Of a DNA stretch of 36,461 nucleotides, positions 15,328 through 23,609 are shown in pieces (within the stretch, counting starts at the first letter, position 1; each line of letters starts with the position of its first letter). Below the pieces are notes generated by a model that ran no database searches, was not told the origin of the DNA, and saw only the letters and a program-made list of their open reading frames with translations. The position numbers and the translations under genes are program-made. The stretch covers positions 1 through 36,461 of the forward strand of contig JAEWAX010000091.1 in NCBI GenBank assembly GCA_023391425.1, given 5' to 3'. Source of the DNA: Bacillota bacterium (GTDB lineage: Bacteria; Bacillota; Clostridia; Acetivibrionales; DSM-1351).

Positions 15328-15356
15328 TTGACATAGTCTCAATACGCTTGTATAAT
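15328..15356 (+). promoter_or_regulatory. Upstream sigma-A promoter of veg (P1)
   Basis: TTGACA (15328-15333), a 17-nt spacer and TATAAT (15351-15356): a full consensus match at both boxes and in spacing. Confidence 0.9.
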
Positions 15357-15365
15357 AGAATATTT

Positions 15366-15394
15366 TTGACAAACATTAATTTTTATGCTATAAT
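15366..15394 (+). promoter_or_regulatory. Downstream sigma-A promoter of veg (P2)
   Basis: A second full consensus, TTGACA (15366-15371), 17 nt, TATAAT (15389-15394), 38 bp after the first. The predicted start lies just upstream of the veg RBS. Bacillus veg also has tandem strong vegetative promoters. Confidence 0.9.
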
Positions 15395-15421
15395 AAATTA
15401 AACTGATGATGAGGTGATATC

Positions 15422-15688
15422 ATGATAGATAGAGGAGAACTTTTTCAGATAAAAAGGGACATTGAAGGTTGCATCGGTGAAAAGGTACAACTCAGAGCAA
15501 ACAAAGGCCGCAAGAAATCTTTTATTAGAGAAGGTGTTCTCGAAAATACTTATCCAAGTATTTTCGTAGTAAAATTTGAAAATGCGTATGATAATACCAG
15601 AAGAGTTTCGTATAGCTACACTGATATACTAACAAAAGCAGTTGAATTAGTTGTATATAAGGATGATAAACAAATTCAGGTATGCTAA
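15422..15688 (+). CDS. veg: Veg protein
   Basis: An 88-residue protein with one small beta-barrel-like domain: IKRDIEGCIGEKVQLRANKGRKK (conserved GxxVxLxANxGRKK) and VLENTYPSIFVVKFENAYDNTRRVSYSYTDILTKAVEL. Veg in Bacillus is highly expressed in growing cells and has been linked to biofilm matrix genes and spore outgrowth; the biochemical role is unclear. RBS GAGGTG precedes ATG by about 6 nt. Two perfect promoters in front and a terminator behind show a strongly transcribed single gene in the yabG-veg-sipL-ispE order typical of Clostridia. Confidence 0.93.
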   Translation: MIDRGELFQIKRDIEGCIGEKVQLRANKGRKKSFIREGVLENTYPSIFVVKFENAYDNTRRVSYSYTDILTKAVELVVYKDDKQIQVC

Positions 15689-15711
15689 GCTTGTTTAATT
15701 TTTTTTGAAAG

Positions 15712-15737
15712 AGGATGTGTTAAGAAATTAACATCCT
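15712..15737 (+). terminator. Small hairpin after veg
   Basis: AGGATG (15712-15717) and TTAA pair with TTAACATCCT (15728-15737) around a GAAA tetraloop, with a 2-nt bulge. No T run follows, so it may protect the 3' end or pause transcription. Confidence 0.4.
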
Positions 15738-15784
15738 TCAATCCATTATCATAAGCTTTCTGAGAAAACTTAATAATATAGTTT

Positions 15785-15825
15785 AACAAAAAAGAGATGC
15801 CGTATTCCGGAATCTCTTTTTTGTT
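15785..15825 (+). terminator. Rho-independent terminator of veg
   Basis: A 14-bp stem AACAAAAAAGAGAT/ATCTCTTTTTTGTT with an inner CCG/CGG pair; the A and T tracts make it able to work in both directions. Confidence 0.88.
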
Positions 15826-16013
15826 ATTTCAGAAGGATTTTTAGACTATCAGCTTTTTTTATTAAAAATACTAGTAATCTTTTTTCTATTTTGCTTTTCT
15901 AGCATATTTTAGTTTCAAAATAAATATATATTACATAGCAGAATCATTTTGTTTGATAGGTTTTTCATCTAAAAATGCGAAATGTAATATTTAAAATAAG
16001 GGAGGATGGAGAA

Positions 16014-17582
16014 ATGTCTCTGGAGTTGATAAGAGAGGCCTTTAAGGTAAATAATTTGTTGGGTGAGGATACAATTCAGACTGTTATTGATAATGACATA
16101 ATCGTTCCGGATACAAAGCCAGACATCGCCAGGGTGCTTCTTCTAGATGGAGATGTTTTCGTTACTAGCTGCGATACAGGTACTGATAGAGTAGTTGTTT
16201 CTGGATGTATTGTGGGTAAAATACTTTACATTTCTGATGATGAGACAAAGAGTGTTAAAGGTATTGCCTCAAATATACCTTTCTCATATACACTTGATGT
16301 TTCAGGCGTGAGAAATGGAATGAAATGTAGGTATAAAGGTATAATTGAGCATATGGATTATACCCTGCTAAATGGAAGGAAGCTAAACATTAAAACAATT
16401 CTGTCAATCAATTGTAAGGTTTATGATGAAGTTGAACGGGAAATTTCATCGGATATTGCTGGTTTAGATGATATCCAAGCACTGAAAGATACAGTTGTAC
16501 TCAATACTCATCTCGGAAGCAACAAGGTTAATTTTATAATTAAAGAAGACTTAGAGTTGCCATCTAGTAAACCTACTATCAGTGAAATACTTAGAAATGA
16601 TGTAAAGATATCAGGTAAGGATTTTAAAGTAGCTGAGGGAAAGATATTTGTAAAAAGTGATATAAGTATTTCCACGTTATATATCGCGGATGATGAAGCC
16701 AGATCTTTACAGTTTATGGAGAATGAATTAGCATTTACACAGTATGTTGAATTAGAAGATGTTGATGAAGATACAATTGTAAATGTTGATTACGATTTAT
16801 TTGACTATAAGATTGAGGCTGCCCCGGATGCTGATGGAGAACTGAGAAATATTAGAGCTGAAATTGCATTGAATATTTATGTTAATGGAATGTGCAAGAA
16901 AACAGTTGAAGTATTATCTGATGCATATAGTCCAAAGTCAAAAATTATTCTTGAAAGACAACAGCTCACCTTAGATGAGATATTTTCTGAAAACAGGAGC
17001 CAAATAGTATTAAAAGATATTGTAGACCTTAATGAATGTATGCCTGCGGTAGCAGAGATATTTAATGTTTTGTGTAAATATAATGTTTCTGAAAGTAGGA
17101 TAGATGATGACAAGATGATTGTCGAGGGTTCAGTGGAAAATAATATCTTATATCTGGCAAACAATGAAGAACAGCCGGTATTCTGTCACAAAAAAGAAAT
17201 ACCTTTTAGACATGAGGTAGATATTAAAGGCATAAACAGAAATATGAAGGTAGATATTTCATTGGAATTAGAACACTGTAACTACAGCATGATATCTTCT
17301 GATCAAGTTGAAGTCCGAACTGTTATCGGGGTAAACACAATGGTAGAAACAAAGAAAATAGTGCCTATAATTAATAAGGCAAATGAGAATATGATAGATG
17401 AGAAAAAAATGATATCAATGCCAAGTGTGATTATTTATATTACACAGCAAGGTGATAACTTGTGGAAAATCGCTAAGAAATATGGCACAACTGTGGATGA
17501 TTTAATGAAAATTAATAATCTGTCTGAAAAGGATATATTAATGCCGGGACAACAAATACTAATACTTAAGAAAGCAGTATAA
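16014..17582 (+). CDS. sipL: SPOCS/LysM spore coat morphogenesis protein, SipL-like
   Basis: 522 residues, near the length of C. difficile SipL, which binds SpoIVA through its C-terminal LysM domain and is needed to encase the forespore in coat. Here repeated SPOCS (DUF3794) segments fill the first about 460 residues: each has a pattern like VVVSGCIVGKILYISDDETKSV...NIPFSYTLDVSGV or MIVEGSVENNILYLANNEEQPV...EIPFRHEVDIKGI. A LysM motif follows at about 474-520 (YITQQGDNLWKIAKKYGTTV, NNLSEKDILMPGQQILIL). Start ATG 16014 with GGGAGG about 8 nt upstream; the frame also opens at 15975 without an RBS. Position between veg and ispE agrees with sipL in C. difficile. Confidence 0.85.
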   Translation: MSLELIREAFKVNNLLGEDTIQTVIDNDIIVPDTKPDIARVLLLDGDVFVTSCDTGTDRVVVSGCIVGKILYISDDETKSVKGIASNIPFSYTLDVSGVRNGMKCRYKGIIEHMDYTLLNGRKLNIKTILSINCKVYDEVEREISSDIAGLDDIQALKDTVVLNTHLGSNKVNFIIKEDLELPSSKPTISEILRNDVKISGKDFKVAEGKIFVKSDISISTLYIADDEARSLQFMENELAFTQYVELEDVDEDTIVNVDYDLFDYKIEAAPDADGELRNIRAEIALNIYVNGMCKKTVEVLSDAYSPKSKIILERQQLTLDEIFSENRSQIVLKDIVDLNECMPAVAEIFNVLCKYNVSESRIDDDKMIVEGSVENNILYLANNEEQPVFCHKKEIPFRHEVDIKGINRNMKVDISLELEHCNYSMISSDQVEVRTVIGVNTMVETKKIVPIINKANENMIDEKKMISMPSVIIYITQQGDNLWKIAKKYGTTVDDLMKINNLSEKDILMPGQQILILKKAV

Positions 17583-17643
17583 GTAGCTAGATGAAAAAAG
17601 CTCATTTATTATTTTAATCAACATTGCTAATAGCTTCTTTATG

Positions 17644-17680
17644 AAAAGGTGCCTGAGAGAATTCAAGCACCTTTTTGTTT
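17644..17680 (+). terminator. Rho-independent terminator of sipL
   Basis: AAAAGGTGC (17644-17652) pairs with GCACCTTTT (17667-17675), followed by more T's. The remaining gap to ispE, about 210 nt, holds no recognised feature beyond a possible TATAAT at about 17855. Confidence 0.88.
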
Positions 17681-17891
17681 TTGAGGATTTATTTGTGATT
17701 AAGGATTATTTTTATAAAAGCCATAGTTTTGTCAAAATACGAACTAGCATCTGTAGATATACAAATTGTACTAATATTAGAATTTAAATTAGTAAAACTA
17801 CGTTGAAAACCATGAGTTTAGTGATTTTTATTGATATAAAATTGTACATTGTATATAATATACCTAAATACTTTTTAAAGGATAGAAATAG

Positions 17892-18737
17892 ATGATTTCA
17901 CTAGATGCACATGCAAAGATAAATTTATCTCTGGATGTATTGAATAAAAGAGAAGATGGCTATCACAATCTGAAAATGATTATGCAGACAGTACAGTTAC
18001 ATGATACTATATCTATTCAGGAAATTCCATCTGGAGTGGAAATAAACTGTGTTGCACCATATGTTCCAAATAACAGAACAAATATAGCTTATAAGGCAGC
18101 AGAGGCTATGATTGACAAGTATAAGCTAGATGCCGGAGTTAAGATTGTTATTGACAAAAAGATTCCAGTTGCTGCAGGACTTGCAGGTGGAAGCACAGAT
18201 GCAGCAGCAGTATTAAAGGGAATAAATACTTTATTTAAACTTGGTATTGATCAAAATGAACTTATGGAAATAGGTAAGTCTATAGGCGCAGATGTACCGT
18301 ATTGTATTATGGGTGGTACAGCATTAGCAGAAGGTATAGGAGAAAAGCTCACTCCTTTGACACCCTTTAATAATATTCCAATTTTGCTTATAAAACCAAA
18401 AATAGGAGTTTCTACTGCTTGGGTTTATAAAAACCTTGATTTAGATAAAGTGGTTGTAAGGCCCAATACTGAGATGCTTGTTTCTGCATTAGAAAAGAGA
18501 GACATTAGGTTGATTGCTGAGAATATGGGAAATGTATTGGAGAGTGTTACACTTACAAAGTATCCAGTGATAGATAAGATTAAAAGAACTATTGTTGCAA
18601 AAGGTGCTATAGGAAGCATGATGAGCGGAAGTGGCCCCACAGTGTTCGGGATATTTGAGGATAATGAAAAGGCGAGGAGTGCTTATAATAAATTAAGATA
18701 TAGTATGAATGAGTGTATTTTAACGTATACGATGTAG
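17892..18737 (+). CDS. ispE: 4-diphosphocytidyl-2-C-methyl-D-erythritol kinase
   Basis: A GHMP-family kinase that phosphorylates CDP-methylerythritol in the MEP pathway to isoprenoids. The 281 residues are the usual length. Visible: AHAKINLSLDVLNKREDGYHNLKMIMQTV (substrate site, residues 6-34), the ATP loop PVAAGLAGGSTDAAAVLKG (about 96-114), GADVPYCIMGGTA, and the C-terminal GSMMSGSGPTVFGIF. RBS AAAGGATAG. The following GntR gene, 131 nt on, is a common neighbour in Clostridia. Confidence 0.96.
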   Translation: MISLDAHAKINLSLDVLNKREDGYHNLKMIMQTVQLHDTISIQEIPSGVEINCVAPYVPNNRTNIAYKAAEAMIDKYKLDAGVKIVIDKKIPVAAGLAGGSTDAAAVLKGINTLFKLGIDQNELMEIGKSIGADVPYCIMGGTALAEGIGEKLTPLTPFNNIPILLIKPKIGVSTAWVYKNLDLDKVVVRPNTEMLVSALEKRDIRLIAENMGNVLESVTLTKYPVIDKIKRTIVAKGAIGSMMSGSGPTVFGIFEDNEKARSAYNKLRYSMNECILTYTM

Positions 18738-18868
18738 ATTCAAAAGATATTATTAAAGGACTAAATACTAAAAGAAGGTAGAAAAAAAGACTGCAAGGCT
18801 AGTTTTATCTAGAAAATCAGTATAATTTTATTATAATTTTGGCCCGTTTGGGGCTTTAGGAGGTTAAT

Positions 18869-19555
18869 ATGGCAGGAAAATTGTCTAAGATAAATTTAAA
18901 TGACTATAAACCATTGAGAGAGGTTATTTTTAATTCGTTAAGAGAGGCCATAATTATTGGTGAGTTACGCCCTGGCGAGAGACTAATGGAAGTACAGCTG
19001 GCGGAGAAAATGGGTGTTAGTAGGACTCCAGTGAGAGAAGCTATTAGAAAATTAGAACTTGAGGGTCTAGTAGATATGATTCCTAGGAAGGGTGCACATG
19101 TAGCAGAGCTTTCTGTAAGGGACATAATGGATGTACTCGAGGTTAGAGCATCTTTGGATGGATTAGCAACCGCATTGGCAGCAGAAAGAATTAATGATGA
19201 CGAATTGAAGGAACTAAAGTTCATTAATGGACAATTTTCTACATATATAGAAAAGGAAAATCTTAATGGATCTATTAAAAAGGACGTTGAATTTCACGAT
19301 ATTATTTATAAAGCATCTAGAAATGATAAACTCATATCAATTTTGAATAACCTAAGAGAGCAGGTACAGAGATTTAGAGTAATTTACTTAAAAGACTATA
19401 GTAGCCCTAAAAATCTGATAAAAGAACACAATGAGATTTTTGAGGCTATTTCAACAAGAAATATAGAAGAATCAAGAAATCTTGCAAAAACACATATTTT
19501 AAATCAAGAGGCTACAATAGTGAACTCTATTAAAATACAAAAAAACAAACTATAG
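18869..19555 (+). CDS. GntR family transcriptional regulator, FCD subgroup
   Basis: 228 residues. The N-terminal winged helix-turn-helix is clear: LREAIIIGELRPGERLMEVQLAEKMGVSRTPVREAIRKLELEGLVDMIPRKGAHVAEL (about residues 23-80). The all-helical FCD effector domain follows (DVLEVRASLDGLATALAA...), with candidate metal ligands in EFHDIIYKASRN, KEHNEIFEAI and AKTHILNQE. FCD regulators answer to small organic acids or sugar acids; the ligand here is unknown. Perfect AGGAGG is 5 nt before ATG. No divergent metabolic gene identifies its targets. Confidence 0.88.
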   Translation: MAGKLSKINLNDYKPLREVIFNSLREAIIIGELRPGERLMEVQLAEKMGVSRTPVREAIRKLELEGLVDMIPRKGAHVAELSVRDIMDVLEVRASLDGLATALAAERINDDELKELKFINGQFSTYIEKENLNGSIKKDVEFHDIIYKASRNDKLISILNNLREQVQRFRVIYLKDYSSPKNLIKEHNEIFEAISTRNIEESRNLAKTHILNQEATIVNSIKIQKNKL

Positions 19556-19693
19556 TTTCATTGCATTTTGCAGACATTTTTATTTTTTTTGTATATAATT
19601 ATAATGAATGACTAAAATACGGGTTTTAAGGAGATAGTTTTAATTTAATATTTTAGCACTCTAAATAAAAATTAGCTTTAAGAAGGATAAAAT

Positions 19694-21301
19694 ATGTGGT
19701 TTAATCAATTTTTATCAAAATATAAATCAGGTATTTCACATGAATTTCTGTTTTATTTTAATGTCAAAGATATGATGGATAACACCAGAAATTTCTTTAG
19801 ATATATAGATGAGGAATTTATCAGACAGAGAAATTTCGGAATTGTAGCTTTTTATGACATATCGAGGGGGCTTACTTTTTTAGAGCCTGCAATGGAACGT
19901 GAGTTTAACAAGATTACTGGCAATGAGGTGGCAAGTTTATTTCACTCTCTACCATCTAAAATATTCCCGTTTATAGACATAGCTTTAAGAAGCACTAAAA
20001 TGGCGTTATTTATTGATCATGCTGAGAAGATAGTACCATCAGGGGATATAGGTAGTATGACACTTGAAGAAAGAATGGCACTTATTTGGATGTCAGAGTG
20101 GTCTGTTAATACTAGAATATCATCTGTTGGAAGCACAATATTTATGCTTACTGACAATATTGAAGATATAAGTCGTGAGTTTTTGAAGCCAGCTTATAGA
20201 ATTGAACCAATTTTAGTAGAACTGCCAAATGAAGTTGATAGAAAGAATTATATTGAGTTTTTGCTAGGGGACAAATCAATAAAGTCGGAAATATCTATTG
20301 ATGAGTTTACTAAGCTTTCATCAGGATTAAACAGAAAAAGTATAAAAGATATTAAGCTAAAGGCTGAGGCTGAAGGTGTGCCTATCACATTTGAATTTAT
20401 AAAACAAAAGAAGCATGATGTACTCAAGAAGGAGTATGGAGATGTTTTGGAATTTATATATCCAGAGATAGATTTCGATGATCTAGGTGGTATGGAGGCT
20501 GCAAAGGCTTATTTGACTAAAAATATTATTGAACCAGTGAGAAGAGGCGACTCAAGAAGAGTCCCAATGGGAATACTTTTATGTGGACCCTCAGGAACAG
20601 GAAAGACTCTTTTAGTAGAGGCTTTAGCAAAATCAAGTGGTTTTAATTGCGTGAAAATAGATATGTCAAGAATTTTAGGACAGTATGTTGGAGAGAGCGA
20701 GAAAAACTTTAAGAAGTGTTTGTTGGGAGCTCAGTCACAGGAACCTGTAATTGTTTTTGTTGATGAAATAGACACAGCCTTTAGAAGAGGAGAATCTGGT
20801 GACAGTGGAGTAAGCAGAAATATATTTAGTGAATTTTTACAGTTCACCAGTAATACTAATAATAGAGGTAAAATAATTTTTGTTGCTGCTACAAATAGAC
20901 CTGATCTTATTGATGCAGCATTAAAGAGAGCTGGGAGATTTGACAAAAAGATACCAATTCTGTTACCAGAGCTTGAAGAACGTGCATCTATTTTTAAAAT
21001 TGTAATAAAAAAGTATGGTATTGGAACCAATATACAAGACTTTACTCCTTTTTCAAAGTTAGCCGAGAATTATACCGGTGCAGAGATTGATACAGTAGTA
21101 AGGAAAGCGTATGAGCTTGCTTGCAATAAAAAGGAAGACCATCCTGTAATAACTGGACCAATTCTTAAAGAGGCTCTAAAAAAATGCAGACCGAGTACAC
21201 AAGATGTGGAGTTCATGACAGAACTTGCTATTGTAGAATGCGATGATATAGATTTGTTACCAAAAAAGTACTGGCCGAGATTTGAGAAAGTACTGAAATA
21301 A
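19694..21301 (+). CDS. AAA ATPase with degenerate N-terminal and active C-terminal domain
   Basis: 535 residues. The C-terminal half is a canonical AAA module of the Cdc48/FtsH/katanin clade: FDDLGGMEAAKAYL, Walker A GPSGTGKT (298-305), Walker B VIVFVDEID (352-360, Asp 357/Glu 358), a pore-loop-like ILGQYVGESEKN, sensor 1 in ATNRPD (Asn 401) and arginine fingers in KRAGRFDKK (412, 415). Residues 1-240 look like a second, dead AAA domain: MALFIDHAEKI stands where a Walker B would be, TIFMLTD resembles sensor 1, and no Walker A is present. This plan recalls cyanobacterial/plastid Ycf46. pspA starts 130 nt downstream, suggesting remodelling of PspA polymers or membrane proteins (inference). Confidence 0.8.
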   Translation: MWFNQFLSKYKSGISHEFLFYFNVKDMMDNTRNFFRYIDEEFIRQRNFGIVAFYDISRGLTFLEPAMEREFNKITGNEVASLFHSLPSKIFPFIDIALRSTKMALFIDHAEKIVPSGDIGSMTLEERMALIWMSEWSVNTRISSVGSTIFMLTDNIEDISREFLKPAYRIEPILVELPNEVDRKNYIEFLLGDKSIKSEISIDEFTKLSSGLNRKSIKDIKLKAEAEGVPITFEFIKQKKHDVLKKEYGDVLEFIYPEIDFDDLGGMEAAKAYLTKNIIEPVRRGDSRRVPMGILLCGPSGTGKTLLVEALAKSSGFNCVKIDMSRILGQYVGESEKNFKKCLLGAQSQEPVIVFVDEIDTAFRRGESGDSGVSRNIFSEFLQFTSNTNNRGKIIFVAATNRPDLIDAALKRAGRFDKKIPILLPELEERASIFKIVIKKYGIGTNIQDFTPFSKLAENYTGAEIDTVVRKAYELACNKKEDHPVITGPILKEALKKCRPSTQDVEFMTELAIVECDDIDLLPKKYWPRFEKVLK

Positions 21302-21431
21302 CCATAATTATGTATTTTTATCAAATAGTTATTTACTTTATAAGGTTTTTATTATAAATTTAAAGTGTAGATTTTTTGTAATTAAAAGCTAATATGGAAA
21401 TATACATTTAAATATTTAAGGAGGAAGTATA

Positions 21432-22163
21432 ATGGGCTTATTTAGTAGACTTGGACATATGTTTAGAGGATTTTTTGGATTATTCGTTGGAAACATGGAA
21501 GAAAGAAATCCAGAAGCATTGTTTGAAGATATCAAGAATCAGATTGATAAGGCTAGACGTGAGGCCGAGCAGCAGATAATTGAAATCCAAACTAGTGCTG
21601 AGATGATTAAAATAGAAATGAAAACTGCAGAGAGAAACTTAAACGCTATTAAGGCAAGAGTTGAATCTGCTCAAAGAGCTGGAGATAAGGAACTTTTGGT
21701 TGAACTTTTAGTGCAAGAGGAAGAATATCAAACAGTTTTTGAAACTCATAAGGCTACTTATGAAAATGCTATGGTTCAGGTTGATAAAATACGTGAGGAT
21801 TACAAGATATTTGAGTCTGAGATGAATGCAAAATTGAATGAACTCAAGACCTTGAAGTCACAGGCTAAAATGGCTAATTTGCGTGAGAACATAAATTCTG
21901 TTAATTCTCAGTACACATCAAAGAATAGCCGTGTTGGAAGTGTTAATGACAATCTTGATAGAGCTCGTGAAATAGTTAATAAAAAGACTGCAAGAGCTAA
22001 TGCTGTTGAGTCACTAAATTCAGACAATATAGATATGAAGCTAAAGAGATTAGATATGAATTCTGCAAGAGACAGAGCAAAAGCTAGGGCAGAGGCTCTC
22101 TTAGGTGGAGATAATGGTGGATTTGAAGTAAAGGAAAAGACAGAGAATAAGGCTTCAAACTAA
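21432..22163 (+). CDS. pspA: PspA/IM30 (Vipp1) family membrane-stress protein
   Basis: 243 residues, almost wholly helical. The amphipathic N-terminal helix that binds membranes (MGLFSRLGHMFRGFFGLFVG) is present, then long coiled-coil helices (NPEALFEDIKNQIDKARREAEQQI; VELLVQEEEYQTVFETHKATYENAMVQVDKIREDY). PspA/IM30 proteins form rings and rods on damaged membranes and share the fold of eukaryotic ESCRT-III. RBS AAGGAGG precedes ATG by about 7 nt. No PspB/C or PspF is nearby; the partners here are an AAA ATPase and a membrane coiled-coil protein. Confidence 0.9.
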   Translation: MGLFSRLGHMFRGFFGLFVGNMEERNPEALFEDIKNQIDKARREAEQQIIEIQTSAEMIKIEMKTAERNLNAIKARVESAQRAGDKELLVELLVQEEEYQTVFETHKATYENAMVQVDKIREDYKIFESEMNAKLNELKTLKSQAKMANLRENINSVNSQYTSKNSRVGSVNDNLDRAREIVNKKTARANAVESLNSDNIDMKLKRLDMNSARDRAKARAEALLGGDNGGFEVKEKTENKASN

Positions 22164-22181
22164 TTATAAGGAATGCCGACT

Positions 22182-22673
22182 ATGGAGAAATATATACGAA
22201 AAGCAGAAGCTACAGACCTACCACGAATTACAGACATTTACAATTGGGCAGTTGAGAATACAACTGCCTCATTTGATATTAATCCTCAAACGTTAGAACA
22301 AAGGGCTATTTGGTTTTCACAACACGATGATAGACATCCTTTAATTGTTTATGAGATTGATGGATATGTAGTGGGCTATGCAAGCCTTTCTGAATACAGA
22401 AGCAAGGAAGGATATAAAAATACTTGCGAGTTGTCGGTTTACATTGATTCAGAGTACCAAGGGCGTGGTATTGGGCAGGAACTAATGGGGTGTGTAATTG
22501 AATTAGGCAGAGAGATAGGATTTCATGTTATAATGTCAGGAATCACCTCAGAAAATACCAAAAGCATTAGAATACACCAAAAATTTGGATTTGTGCTTTG
22601 TGGAAATATGAAAGAAGTAGGGTTCAAATTTGATAGATATCTTGATTGTTTGTTCTATCAGCTTTTCATTTAA
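22182..22673 (+). CDS. GNAT acetyltransferase, phosphinothricin/YwnH type
   Basis: 163 residues from ATG 22182 (AAGGA at 22168-22172 is 9 nt upstream; ATG 22173 abuts the RBS). The sequence follows the phosphinothricin acetyltransferase group: IRKAEATDLPRITDIYNWAVENTTASFDINP, the acetyl-CoA loop YIDSEYQGRGIGQELM (pattern QGRGIG), and ENTKSIRIHQKFGFVLCGNMKEVGFKFDRYLD, where the family ends its fold. Natural substrates are probably amino acids or methionine sulfone/sulfoximine-like compounds; resistance should not be assumed. It sits 18 nt after pspA, so is co-transcribed, but has no obvious role with it. Confidence 0.85.
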   Translation: MEKYIRKAEATDLPRITDIYNWAVENTTASFDINPQTLEQRAIWFSQHDDRHPLIVYEIDGYVVGYASLSEYRSKEGYKNTCELSVYIDSEYQGRGIGQELMGCVIELGREIGFHVIMSGITSENTKSIRIHQKFGFVLCGNMKEVGFKFDRYLDCLFYQLFI

Positions 22674-22706
22674 TAAGTGATAAAATAAAGGTTAGTAGAG
22701 GGAAAT

Positions 22707-23540
22707 ATGGACGGAAATTTGTTTTTTAATGCTATTTTTAGGCTTAGAAATTTTGGAACATTATTAATTTGGTGTGCTGCTGTTTACATGTTGAGTGGGA
22801 GTACACCTACCAATATTCAGAATGAGATAACACAAATAACTAATCTAACAACATTTACGGCCGGGGCTTATGGTATAGGTGCGGTAGGTTATCTTGCGCT
22901 TGTTATCCAAAGCCTTTTTAGTAATAGTTATAGAGAAGAAGTAAAGAGAAAAGAGAAGAAGAAACAGATAAATGAACTAAATCGTCAATGCATAAGATTG
23001 TCGTCGCAAACAAGAGGTTTATCATCACCAATTCAGAGACAGAAACTCAGAAAAATTATGCAAGATAAAGATGATATTTTGAAATCCCTTAAAAGGGGAG
23101 ATGAATATAGCTATTTAAAAGAAAAAATAGTGGAACAAAGCTTGAATTTGGTAATTTCCTATACTAAGCTTATGACAAACTATTCTATTCGAAGTAAAGA
23201 GTTATCAGAGATAAATATCAGTGATTTGATGAATAAAATAAACGCAAACCGCAGAAAACTCAGTTTTATGAAAGACGAAAGAATGAGTGAAGATATTAGA
23301 AGCATTATAGAGATGGACGAAAATGCAATTACAAGAGTAAAAGACGAAAAGAATGAGCTAGAGAGAATACATGCTAGACTAGATTATATAGAGAGTATGC
23401 TAGGCATGTTTAAACACCAAATCATTTCAAGTATAGAGTCAGAAGAAATGGTTGAAAAGTTAGAGACAGCTGTTAATGAGGCAACAGCGCTGGATAATGT
23501 ATTACAGGAGAGAAGAAGAAATCAGATAAGATTACACTAA
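22707..23540 (+). CDS. Membrane protein with long cytoplasmic coiled coil, PspA cluster
   Basis: 277 residues, not assigned to a family. Two hydrophobic helices (about 15-31 and 50-72) form a hairpin with the loop SGSTPTNIQNEITQITNLT, then a basic stretch (YREEVKRKEKKKQINELNRQ) and about 200 residues of charged helix and coiled coil to the C-terminus. Such a membrane-tethered coiled coil beside pspA and an AAA ATPase would suit a receptor or scaffold for PspA, but this is inference. Part of the same co-directional cluster, 33 nt after the acetyltransferase. Confidence 0.6.
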   Translation: MDGNLFFNAIFRLRNFGTLLIWCAAVYMLSGSTPTNIQNEITQITNLTTFTAGAYGIGAVGYLALVIQSLFSNSYREEVKRKEKKKQINELNRQCIRLSSQTRGLSSPIQRQKLRKIMQDKDDILKSLKRGDEYSYLKEKIVEQSLNLVISYTKLMTNYSIRSKELSEINISDLMNKINANRRKLSFMKDERMSEDIRSIIEMDENAITRVKDEKNELERIHARLDYIESMLGMFKHQIISSIESEEMVEKLETAVNEATALDNVLQERRRNQIRLH

Positions 23541-23609
23541 TATTTACAGCAAACATCACAATCAAACAACCAGCATTTTTAGAGTTAGTACTAAATGAGG
23601 GGGCTAACC

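Noticed and set aside
22182..22673. Calling the second acetyltransferase a herbicide or antibiotic resistance gene
   Set aside because: The phosphinothricin-type fold is common among amino-acid N-acetyltransferases; sequence alone does not show resistance.
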